A stretch of DNA of 64,000 bases from BRH-c54 sp965284565 (GTDB lineage: Bacteria; Bacteroidota; Bacteroidia; Flavobacteriales_E; Vicingaceae), in the NCBI GenBank assembly GCA_965284565.1, contig OZ260100.1, positions 496,001 to 560,000 on the forward strand, given 5' to 3'. The translations under genes were made by a program, and so were the position numbers. Of the stretch, positions 33,027-40,765 are shown piece after piece. The notes under the pieces were generated by a model. That model was not told the DNA's origin and did no database searches. It saw only the letters and a program-made list of their open reading frames with translations. Position 1 is the first letter of the stretch. Each line of letters begins with the position of its first letter.

Positions 33027-35743
33027 TATGCTTTTTCAATTAATGTGTTAATAGTGTTGGTTGCATCCTCTTTAAAATATTGATAATCTTTTACAGGTGC
33101 TTTGTATTGTACTTCCACTCCTAAAGTTGCAAAGTGCTTCATAGCACAATTTATCTTGTAAACTTCACTTTCTTTGAGAGCTTTTTTATCGTTGATGTCG
33201 TTTGTGCCTTTGGTTTCAATCACAAAATAAAATTCGCTTTCCTTTCCATCACGCAATTGTTTACGTTTCATTACGATACCAAAATCAGGGTTATAATTGC
33301 CAATTGGAGTAGGGATTTGATAATATGCGGGCAGTTTCATAAAACAAATCACTTCATCATCTTCATCTGTTGCTAAAGCAAAATTTCTTTCTATATCACT
33401 ATCCACGAGCATTTTATCATAAAAACCTCTTTTGGGCGTGTCTCGATATTGATTGTATTCGACTTGTTTTACAAAATCCTCAAAATCAAAAGGAAATGTT
33501 TCATCTGTCAAATAGTAATTCAATCCTCTCACCATTTCTTCCAACTCAATATTTTTTATGAATGCAGTAGCTTGTTGAATAAATTGTGGTGGATTTTTGG
33601 CAAAAGAATCGTAATTGATTTCATTTACAATTTTGAATGCTGTAATGTAACTAATGCCTGTATTTTCACTTATTTCTTCTACCAAATCTAAAGCTGTGTA
33701 ATGGGCTTTAAGTTTATAACTTTCGGTACCTCCAAATTGGTCTTTTATACCTTCTTCTAATATAGAACTAATGGAACGGCTACTTACTTCTACCAGATAA
33801 TCTGCTATTTCAATGTTGTTTAAGGCTTCAATACTTCTGTTGATTAAGGCTTCTTCATCAAAACTTACTGTGTAGTTTGTTTTCTTGGCTAAAGCACTCC
33901 AAAATCTTTTGAATGCTTGATTGATGGTTTCATTTTTACTACGTTTAAAATGTACTTGGTTTTGCTTTTCCCCTTTGTGCGTGTGTGTCATTCCTGCACC
34001 GGCTTGTTTAGTGCCATACACTTCTTTTATTTCCTCTTGGTATTGGGTTACAAAGGTTTCGTAACTTTCATTTGGAATTACAGTCAATTGATTAATTCTT
34101 TCATCATCCGAAACCGTTAAAGCGTCATAAACACGTTGACCATCTGTATTGACACAAATACGCAACCCACGTCCAATTTCCTGTCGTTTTTTAATTTCTG
34201 AATACGAATTGCTAAGGGTTGCAATATTGAAAATATTTGGATTATCCCAACCCACACCAAGGGCAGAGTGCGAAAAAATAAACTCAATTTTATTAGCTAC
34301 AGAATCTCCAAAACTCAACAATTCTTTTTTGTCTTTGAGAATAGCATCAAAAACCTCTGAATTTTTACGCATTGAGTTTTCATTATCCGTGTATTCTCCT
34401 TTTCCTGTTTGAGCAAAATAAAAACCTTGTATGGCATCAATATGCTCTGCTGTTGGCTGTTTGTTATCGTGAAATTCGGGATAAAGTTCTTTGTATTTTT
34501 CTACAAAAAGGTTCTTTATTACGGGTTCTTCACTAATATAGTTAGCCACTTTATCAATGAAAATAAGCGAAAGGCATTTGATGCCTTTTTCTTGTAGTTT
34601 TTGTTTTTTAGTAAAGTGCCTAATGATAAGCCACTCCAATTGTAGATTCCAAATACTCTGAATGTTTCCAGAGGTTTGTTTTTCAAAAATTTCTGTTCCA
34701 TTTGTAAATGCAACCGACCATTTTCCAGTTCTTAAACTCTTTTTAATTCGTTCAATTTTGTAATTGAGATAACTTGGATTATTGGTTACTTCCCCTAAAT
34801 TATCGCCATCTTTCAGCCATTTTGAATCTTTGAATTCAATTTTTCCACTTGCCGACTGATGCCAAGCCTTAATTTTTGCTTGAATAGGGTTGTTACCATT
34901 TTTAGTTTCTGAAAGTTCTAATTTTAAAGTTGCTTCGTCATTCTTCTCGGTTACTGTCAGCACTTCAATTTTCTTTACTAATCCTTGTTGGTAACTGTCG
35001 TAAGGTGTTAAGCGATAAATCTTGTTTTTTGAAACTTTATGAGTTGCCGAAAATCTGATTTTAAAAAGCGGATTGAGTTTAGCAATTTGTTTAATAGAAT
35101 TATCTGTATCCATTCCTTCCTGAGGCTCGTCCATTATGATGATTGGGTTTGTTCTACCAATAGCATCAATAAAAGGAATATTTGCAAAAAGATCTTCTCT
35201 TTTTGCTTGGTTCAAAATTTTGTCTTCCGAGTTAAAAGAAGCCAAAGTCATTACCATTATTTGAGGATGTTGTTCTTCAATAAAGTGCGTTACTTTATTG
35301 AGCTTTTTACTGTTGTACTCAAATGATTTAGGGGTAAAGCCGTAAATATCTTCCAATTGCTTTTCAAATGTCGAAAGCGTGCTCAATACACCTTGTCTAA
35401 TAGCAACCGAAGGAACAAGTATGATGAATTTAGTAAAATTGTAGTGCTTATATAATTCGTAAATCATTTTGATGTAAACAAGAGTTTTACCAGTTCCTGT
35501 TTCCATTTCAATGGTTAATTCTTGGTCGTCTGTAAGTTTAGCAACTTCATCACTAATTGTATTTTCTTTTAAAACAGTTTGTATGTTTTGGGTAATTTGT
35601 TCGGAGGTAAGCGAACAAACATTTGAGCGAATGCCGTCAACGGAAGCATTGTCAAAAGTATTTTTTACAGAACCGTCAAAGACATCTATTACAGATTTGA
35701 TAGCGGTTTCTTGATATTCTAATAGTTCTAATTTTAGTTCCAT
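33026..35743 (-). CDS. res: Type III restriction enzyme helicase-nuclease subunit (Res)
   Basis: The 905-residue protein is a superfamily 2 ATPase with a C-terminal nuclease. Walker A METGTGKT is at 80-87, the motif II variant DEPQ at 205-208, motif III SAT at 232-234, and the second RecA domain includes SALGVGWDNPN. The nuclease has Pro819-Asp820 and Glu843-x-Lys845 (PDFGIV ... VIETKG), an intact PD-(D/E)xK site. I use the ATG at 35743; a GTG one codon upstream is in frame. Its ATG shares the A of the regulator's TGA stop. Both catalytic sites look intact, so the system is probably active. Confidence 0.94.
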   Translation of the reverse strand: MELKLELLEYQETAIKSVIDVFDGSVKNTFDNASVDGIRSNVCSLTSEQITQNIQTVLKENTISDEVAKLTDDQELTIEMETGTGKTLVYIKMIYELYKHYNFTKFIILVPSVAIRQGVLSTLSTFEKQLEDIYGFTPKSFEYNSKKLNKVTHFIEEQHPQIMVMTLASFNSEDKILNQAKREDLFANIPFIDAIGRTNPIIIMDEPQEGMDTDNSIKQIAKLNPLFKIRFSATHKVSKNKIYRLTPYDSYQQGLVKKIEVLTVTEKNDEATLKLELSETKNGNNPIQAKIKAWHQSASGKIEFKDSKWLKDGDNLGEVTNNPSYLNYKIERIKKSLRTGKWSVAFTNGTEIFEKQTSGNIQSIWNLQLEWLIIRHFTKKQKLQEKGIKCLSLIFIDKVANYISEEPVIKNLFVEKYKELYPEFHDNKQPTAEHIDAIQGFYFAQTGKGEYTDNENSMRKNSEVFDAILKDKKELLSFGDSVANKIEFIFSHSALGVGWDNPNIFNIATLSNSYSEIKKRQEIGRGLRICVNTDGQRVYDALTVSDDERINQLTVIPNESYETFVTQYQEEIKEVYGTKQAGAGMTHTHKGEKQNQVHFKRSKNETINQAFKRFWSALAKKTNYTVSFDEEALINRSIEALNNIEIADYLVEVSSRSISSILEEGIKDQFGGTESYKLKAHYTALDLVEEISENTGISYITAFKIVNEINYDSFAKNPPQFIQQATAFIKNIELEEMVRGLNYYLTDETFPFDFEDFVKQVEYNQYRDTPKRGFYDKMLVDSDIERNFALATDEDDEVICFMKLPAYYQIPTPIGNYNPDFGIVMKRKQLRDGKESEFYFVIETKGTNDINDKKALKESEVYKINCAMKHFATLGVEVQYKAPVKDYQYFKEDATNTINTLIEKA

Positions 35744-36060
35744 CACTTTCCGCTGTTCTTTTTGTTAATATATTTGATTTGCTGTTCTGCTACTTTCAGT
35801 GCTTTTTCTCCCAGTTCTTCGTCTTTTATTTCATAGAGTATTTTTTCGCTCAAGTATTGAACAAGTAAATCTTCTTTATTCAAATCAAGTATCTCTGCCA
35901 GTTTTAATATCTGTTCTTTAGTTGCTTTTCGCTCGCTTCTTTCAATTTTGCTAAGTATAGCTGTGTCAATATCCAATTCCGCAGAAACGTGCCTTAAAAG
36001 CAATCCTTTTTCTTCTCTTTTTTCTCGAAGTAGTTCACCTACCAATTTGCTATTTTTCAT
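35743..36060 (-). CDS. XRE-family transcriptional regulator of the defence operon
   Basis: The 105-residue protein has an N-terminal helix-turn-helix of Cro/C1 type (VGELLREKREEKGLLLRHVS, then DTAILSKIERSERKAT as the recognition part). A charged C-terminal helix probably serves for dimerisation. Its size and its place ahead of restriction-modification genes match controller (C) proteins. Its stop overlaps the res ATG. A palindrome overlapping the likely -7 box, 29-45 bp upstream, would permit autoregulation of the whole operon. Confidence 0.88.
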   Translation of the reverse strand: MKNSKLVGELLREKREEKGLLLRHVSAELDIDTAILSKIERSERKATKEQILKLAEILDLNKEDLLVQYLSEKILYEIKDEELGEKALKVAEQQIKYINKKNSGK

Positions 36061-36062
36061 TT

Positions 36063-36110
36063 GTGAATTATCACTTGATTAATTTAACTTGACAATATTC
36101 GTCAAATATA
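36063..36110 (-). promoter_or_regulatory. Likely operon promoter with overlapping operators
   Basis: The minus-strand -7 box TATATTTG (36110-36103) overlaps the palindrome TTGAC-N7-GTCAA (36089-36105). A second small palindrome, GTGA-N4-TCAC, lies at 36063-36074, and the hexamer ACTTGA is repeated at 36073 and 36087. All lie within 50 bp of the regulator ATG. Binding there would block initiation. Confidence 0.5.
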
Positions 36111-36393
36111 ATAAGTCTCCTTTTATAATTTATAAATTCGGTTCAAAACTTTTCAACATTCCATTGAGCGTTAACAAAAACCAAATATGCTAAATGTACA
36201 ATTGGGTTTAAATATGTGTGGCAACAACTTCTTTATTTACGCTTCAAGCTAATTACGCATATATTTCTTATGTCCAACAAATATAACATTTATTTTAATT
36301 TAACCAAATGTTCTGTTTATAAGGGTAAAAGGGGGCGTAGTTGATAGTTTTTATAATCCCTATATCGGAAGCTGTCTATCCACAAAAAAAAGC
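36111..36393. other. Intergenic stretch with no recognised feature
   Basis: Between the defence-operon promoter and the prfC promoter I find no ORF of useful length, tRNA, hairpin terminator or repeat shared with the other end of the locus. It may mark the boundary of the acquired segment. Confidence 0.5.
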
Positions 36394-36401
36394 TAATTTT
36401 G
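36394..36401 (+). promoter_or_regulatory. -7 box of prfC, adjacent to start codon
   Basis: TAATTTTG is an exact TAnnTTTG match ending 4 bp before the prfC ATG at 36406. Transcription would begin at or within a base or two of the ATG, giving an essentially leaderless message. No -33 TTG is found at the usual distance. Confidence 0.5.
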
Positions 36402-36405
36402 CGGC

Positions 36406-38004
36406 ATGAGTTTAGAGAAAGAAATAGCAAAAAGAAGAACTTTTGGCATTATTAGTCACCCCGATGCGGGTAAAACAACGCTTACCGAAAAATTATTGTT
36501 ATTTGGTGGTGCGATACAAACGGCAGGTGCTGTAAAATCTAATAAGATTAAGAAAACTGCTACTTCCGATTTTATGGAAATTGAAAAGCAAAGAGGAATT
36601 TCTGTTGCTACCTCGGTAATGGCTTTTAATTATAAAGACACTAAAATCAATATTCTAGATACTCCTGGTCACAAAGATTTTGCTGAAGATACTTACAGAA
36701 CACTAACAGCCGTTGATAGCGTTATTTTGGTAATTGACTGTGCCAATGGTGTGGAAGCTCAAACCAAAAAGTTGATGGAAGTTTGTAGAATGCGTGATAC
36801 TCCTGTTATTGTTTTCATAAACAAAATGGATAGAGAAGGTCAAAATCCGTTTGATTTGTTGGATGAAATTGAAACTACTTTAGATATAAAAGTAAGACCT
36901 TTAAGCTGGCCTATAAGTATTGGAGCAACTTTTAAAGGCGTTTATAATTTATATGAAAAACACCTGAATTTATTTGATTCCAATAAAACAAAAATTGAAA
37001 GAGAAATTGTAAGTATTAAAGATCTAAGTGACCCTTTATTGGATGAAATAATTGAAAATGACGCTCCAAAACTAAGAGAAGATGTAGAGCTTATTGAAGG
37101 AGTTTATGATGCCTTTGATGTAGAAAAATACCGTGCTGGACAATTAGCTCCAGTATTTTTTGGTAGTGCTCTAAACAATTTTGGTGTTCAAGAATTGTTA
37201 GATACATTCTTAGCAATTGCTCCAAGCCCAAGAAGCAGAGCAACCAACATAAGAATGGTAGAACCTACAGAACCTAATTTTACAGGATTTATTTTTAAAA
37301 TACACGCCAATCTTGACCCTAAACACCGAGATAGAATTGCTTTTTTAAGAATTTGTTCGGGAACATTTGAAAGAAACAAGTTTTACTACAATGTAGCTAC
37401 CGATAAAAAATTAAGGTTTAACAATCCTACCAGTTTTATGGCTCAGGATAAAAGCGTAATTGATGAAGCTTTTCCAGGTGATGTAATTGGTTTATATGAT
37501 GCTGGAAATTTTAAAATTGGTGATACGCTTACCGAAGGAGAAAAAATAGAATTTCAAGGAATTCCAAGTTTCTCTCCGGAAATTTTCAAAGAGCTTATTA
37601 ATAAAGACCCAATGAAAACCAAGCAGCTGGAAAAAGGTATTCAGCAGCTTACCGATGAAGGTGTAGCTCAGTTGTTTATTCAACAACCGGGTAACAGAAA
37701 AATTGTTGGTACAGTTGGAGAATTACAGTTTGAGGTTATTCAACATCGTTTAAAACACGAGTATGGAGCATCGGCAGAGTTTGAAGCTAAGAGTTTGCAT
37801 AAAGCTTGTTGGATGACTTCGGATAATGAGGCTAAAATAGAAGAGTTTAAAATGCGAAAAAGTCAGTACATTGCTATAGATAAAGATGGAAATGATGTTT
37901 TCTTAGCTCAAAGTGCCTTTTTATTACAAAGTGCACAAGCTGATTATCCTGAAATAACTTTCCATACTACTTCTGAATTTAAAAAAGAATTAGCCTCAAA
38001 TTAA
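36406..38004 (+). CDS. prfC: Peptide chain release factor 3
   Basis: RF3 is the GTPase that removes RF1/RF2 from the ribosome after termination. The 532-residue protein has the G1 motif SHPDAGKTTLTEKL, the switch region RGISVATSVMAF, G3 DTPGHKDF and G4 NKMDR. The EF-G-like domains II and III follow (GFIFKIHANLDPKHRDR, FEVIQHRLKHEYGA). It opens an operon with usp (5 bp downstream), a MORN-type gene and mnmA. Confidence 0.97.
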   Translation: MSLEKEIAKRRTFGIISHPDAGKTTLTEKLLLFGGAIQTAGAVKSNKIKKTATSDFMEIEKQRGISVATSVMAFNYKDTKINILDTPGHKDFAEDTYRTLTAVDSVILVIDCANGVEAQTKKLMEVCRMRDTPVIVFINKMDREGQNPFDLLDEIETTLDIKVRPLSWPISIGATFKGVYNLYEKHLNLFDSNKTKIEREIVSIKDLSDPLLDEIIENDAPKLREDVELIEGVYDAFDVEKYRAGQLAPVFFGSALNNFGVQELLDTFLAIAPSPRSRATNIRMVEPTEPNFTGFIFKIHANLDPKHRDRIAFLRICSGTFERNKFYYNVATDKKLRFNNPTSFMAQDKSVIDEAFPGDVIGLYDAGNFKIGDTLTEGEKIEFQGIPSFSPEIFKELINKDPMKTKQLEKGIQQLTDEGVAQLFIQQPGNRKIVGTVGELQFEVIQHRLKHEYGASAEFEAKSLHKACWMTSDNEAKIEEFKMRKSQYIAIDKDGNDVFLAQSAFLLQSAQADYPEITFHTTSEFKKELASN

Positions 38005-38009
38005 ATATT

Positions 38010-38873
38010 ATGAAGACTAAACAAAACAAAATATTAGTTCCTATAGATTTTTCAGAACAATCGTTAATTGCATTGAAACAATCTTACAATCTTGCTAAAA
38101 TTCAGGATGCTGAAATTGTTTTGCTTTATGTACTTGAAGAACTAAACCCCGTAATAAAAGTATTTTTCTCAGAAGTTAGTGGACTAAAAGAAGCGGTAGA
38201 AAAAAACCTAAAAACCTTAGCTGAAGATTCCTCTAAAGAAAGTGGCGTACCTATTTCTTATATGCTTACCAAAGGTTCTGTTTACAATAAAATTGTAAAA
38301 ACAGCTAAATCCATCAAAGCAAAAATGATAGTGATGGGAACTCAGGGAGCTGCAAGAGGTAAGTTTATTGGCTCTAACTCTTTACGAGTGGTAAAAACTT
38401 CTCCTTGTCCAGTAATCACTATTAAAGGAAAGAAGCACCAAAAAGGTTGTAGAAAAATTTTACTTCCGTTAGATTTAACCAAAGCTACAACTGACAAAGT
38501 GAACATTGGCATTAAATTAGCCAAGCTATTCAATGCACAAATTAATGTTGCTTCTATTATACTTTCAGATAAAAATGAAGCTTTATCAAAACTTGAAGAA
38601 CAAATTAATGATGTGAAAGTATTGATAGAAAAAGAAAATATTAAATGTGAAACAGCGTTAATCCCTATAGAAAAAGGTAAGAAAAAATTAGTTAGTGCTT
38701 TGCTCGATTATGCTGAAAACATTACTGCTGATTTAATTTTAATAATGACTCAACAAGAAAACGATTTTAAAGAATTATTTATAGGCTCTAAAGCTCAGGC
38801 TATTATTAACAAATCTGAAGTACCCGTTATGAGTGTCTTACCACAAAAGAAATTTGAAAAGAAAAATAAATAA
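38010..38873 (+). CDS. Universal stress protein with two Usp domains
   Basis: The 287-residue protein has two UspA folds. The first (1-145) has LVPIDFSEQSLIALKQ at its start and a complete ATP-binding-type motif MGTQGAARGKFIGSNS followed by SPCPVITIK. The second (147-287) begins KILLPLDLTKATTD and ends with FIGSKAQAIINKSEVPVMSV. Usp proteins bind ATP or other ligands in stress adaptation; the partner is unknown. It lies 5 bp after prfC and 9 bp before the MORN-type gene. Confidence 0.9.
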   Translation: MKTKQNKILVPIDFSEQSLIALKQSYNLAKIQDAEIVLLYVLEELNPVIKVFFSEVSGLKEAVEKNLKTLAEDSSKESGVPISYMLTKGSVYNKIVKTAKSIKAKMIVMGTQGAARGKFIGSNSLRVVKTSPCPVITIKGKKHQKGCRKILLPLDLTKATTDKVNIGIKLAKLFNAQINVASIILSDKNEALSKLEEQINDVKVLIEKENIKCETALIPIEKGKKKLVSALLDYAENITADLILIMTQQENDFKELFIGSKAQAIINKSEVPVMSVLPQKKFEKKNK

Positions 38874-38882
38874 CTACCAAAG

Positions 38883-39641
38883 ATGAAATTAATCCTTACA
38901 ATTATACTAACCATACTAACCACTTTAGCTATTGCTCAAGATACCAACAAGGTGGATGCAAATGGCAAAAAACAAGGTTATTGGGAAAAATATCACCCTA
39001 CAGGTTATCTTAGATATAAAGGTCAATTTAAGAATGATAAGCCAACCGGAATGTTTTTGCATTATAATGATGAAGGCAAATTAAGCATGAAAGTGCATCA
39101 TTTAAAAAATGGTTCTTATGCTAATTTTTATTACAAAACAGGAGAATTAAAATCTACAGGAAAATATGAAAATCAGGAAAAAGACAGTTTGTGGACCTAT
39201 TACAGTATTAGCGGACACACTCTAGCCGAAGAATTTTATGTAAGTGGTATAAGAGAAGGAATTTGGAAAATTTATTACCCTAACGGTAATGTTGCTGAAG
39301 AAAAAAACTATACTAATAATATTGAAGAAGGTGACTGGAAAACTTACTATGAAAATGGTAAAATAAAATCTCACCATATTTATATTAAAGGTAGGTTAGA
39401 AGGCAAAGGAGTTTACTATTATGAAAATGGGCTAATGCAGCTAGCTGGCAAATATGCTAAAGATGTAAAACATGGAATTTGGTTATACTACAATGAAGAT
39501 GGTTCAACTAAAAAGAAAGTAGAATATAATTATGGAAGACGAATTGATGCCAACAAAGATGATATGATTATCAATACCGACACCATAAAAAAAGAAAAAA
39601 AAGATTATTTAGAGTTTGAGGATTTATTCAAACAAAACTAA
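38883..39641 (+). CDS. Exported MORN-variant repeat protein (YwqK-like)
   Basis: The 252-residue protein has a signal peptide (about 1-18, ending AIAQ). About eight MORN-variant repeats follow, with the pattern G.W.YY...G....G.Y.(N). Examples are KQGYWEKYHPTGYLRYKGQF, EGDWKTYYENGKIKSHHIY and KHGIWLYYNEDGSTKKKVEY. The family is often labelled toxin-antitoxin YwqK-like, but no toxin gene lies nearby, so a periplasmic structural or envelope role is as likely. It is in the operon of prfC, usp and mnmA. Confidence 0.8.
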   Translation: MKLILTIILTILTTLAIAQDTNKVDANGKKQGYWEKYHPTGYLRYKGQFKNDKPTGMFLHYNDEGKLSMKVHHLKNGSYANFYYKTGELKSTGKYENQEKDSLWTYYSISGHTLAEEFYVSGIREGIWKIYYPNGNVAEEKNYTNNIEEGDWKTYYENGKIKSHHIYIKGRLEGKGVYYYENGLMQLAGKYAKDVKHGIWLYYNEDGSTKKKVEYNYGRRIDANKDDMIINTDTIKKEKKDYLEFEDLFKQN

Positions 39642-39664
39642 ACCTACTAATAAACAAAAAACAA

Positions 39665-40759
39665 ATGAGTAATAAAGGAAAAGTGCTAGTAGCAATGAGT
39701 GGAGGGATTGATAGTTCTGTGGCTGCTTTGTTACTACACGAACAAGGGTATGAAGTAATAGGAATGACCATGAAAACATGGGACTATGCTACTTCTGGAG
39801 GAGCAAGAAAAACCACTGGTTGTTGTAGCTTAGATGATATTAATGATGCTAGAATGTTGGCTGTAGAAAATGGTTTTCACCATATAATTTTAGATATCCG
39901 TAAAGAATTTGGCGATTTTATTATAGATAATTTTGTTGATGAATACCTTTCAGGAAGAACACCAAACCCTTGTGTTTTATGCAACACCCATATTAAATGG
40001 GATGCACTTTTAAGAAGAGCTGATCAATTAGGTTGTGAATTTATTGCCACAGGACATTACGCTCAAATCCGTCAGGAAAATGGCAGGTATATTATTTCTA
40101 AAGGTTTGGATGAAAACAAAGATCAATCTTATGTATTATGGGGACTTTCTCAAGAAAGTTTAGCAAGAACTATTTTTCCTCTTGGCGGAATGGACAAACC
40201 AACTATTCGTAAAATGGCATTTGATAGAGGCTACAAAGAATTAGCAAAGAAAAACGAAAGTTTTGAAATTTGTTTTGTTCCCGATAATGATTACAGAGGC
40301 TTTTTAAAAAGAAGAATAGATGGTTTAGAAGAAAAAGTAGATGGTGGAGATTTTTTAGATACTGAAGGCAATGTAATTGGAAAACATAAAGGCTATCCTT
40401 TTTATACTATTGGTCAGAGAAAAGGCTTAGAACTTGCTTTTGGCGACCCTCGTTATGTTATAAAAATTGATGCGACCAACAACCAAGTAGTATTGGGTAC
40501 AAAAGAAGACTTAAAGAAAAAAGAAGTCTTTGTACGTAATCCAAACATTATAAAATACGAGCAAATTACCAATGAAATGGAGGCACTTAGCAAAATCCGT
40601 TATAAAGATAAAGGAAAATTGAGCAATTTAGTTCCCTTAGAAGATGGCAGAATAAAAATTGAGTTTTTTGAAGATGTACAAGGTGTAGCTCCAGGGCAGT
40701 CAGCTGTTTTTTATGATGGCAACGACCTTATTGGTGGTGGTTTTATTGATAATAATTAA
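39665..40759 (+). CDS. mnmA: tRNA 2-thiouridylase MnmA
   Basis: MnmA thiolates U34 in tRNA-Lys, Glu and Gln. The 364-residue enzyme has the PP-loop SGGIDSSV (12-19) and catalytic cysteines Cys102 (in PNPCVLCN) and Cys202 (in FEICFVPD). The TGHYAQI segment and a C-terminal beta-barrel complete the typical layout. It is the last gene of the prfC operon and ends 6 bp from the convergent porU2-like gene. Confidence 0.97.
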   Translation: MSNKGKVLVAMSGGIDSSVAALLLHEQGYEVIGMTMKTWDYATSGGARKTTGCCSLDDINDARMLAVENGFHHIILDIRKEFGDFIIDNFVDEYLSGRTPNPCVLCNTHIKWDALLRRADQLGCEFIATGHYAQIRQENGRYIISKGLDENKDQSYVLWGLSQESLARTIFPLGGMDKPTIRKMAFDRGYKELAKKNESFEICFVPDNDYRGFLKRRIDGLEEKVDGGDFLDTEGNVIGKHKGYPFYTIGQRKGLELAFGDPRYVIKIDATNNQVVLGTKEDLKKKEVFVRNPNIIKYEQITNEMEALSKIRYKDKGKLSNLVPLEDGRIKIEFFEDVQGVAPGQSAVFYDGNDLIGGGFIDNN

Positions 40760-40765
40760 TAATTA

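Noticed and set aside
28023..36110. Flanking direct repeats or an integrase marking the defence locus as an integrated element
   Set aside because: No integrase or transposase gene is present, and I could not find a matching repeat at both ends by eye. A genome comparison is needed to place the edges.
38883..39641. Toxin-antitoxin label for the MORN-type gene
   Set aside because: The family name YwqK suggests an antitoxin, but no toxin gene is adjacent and the protein has a signal peptide. I describe it only as an exported repeat protein.
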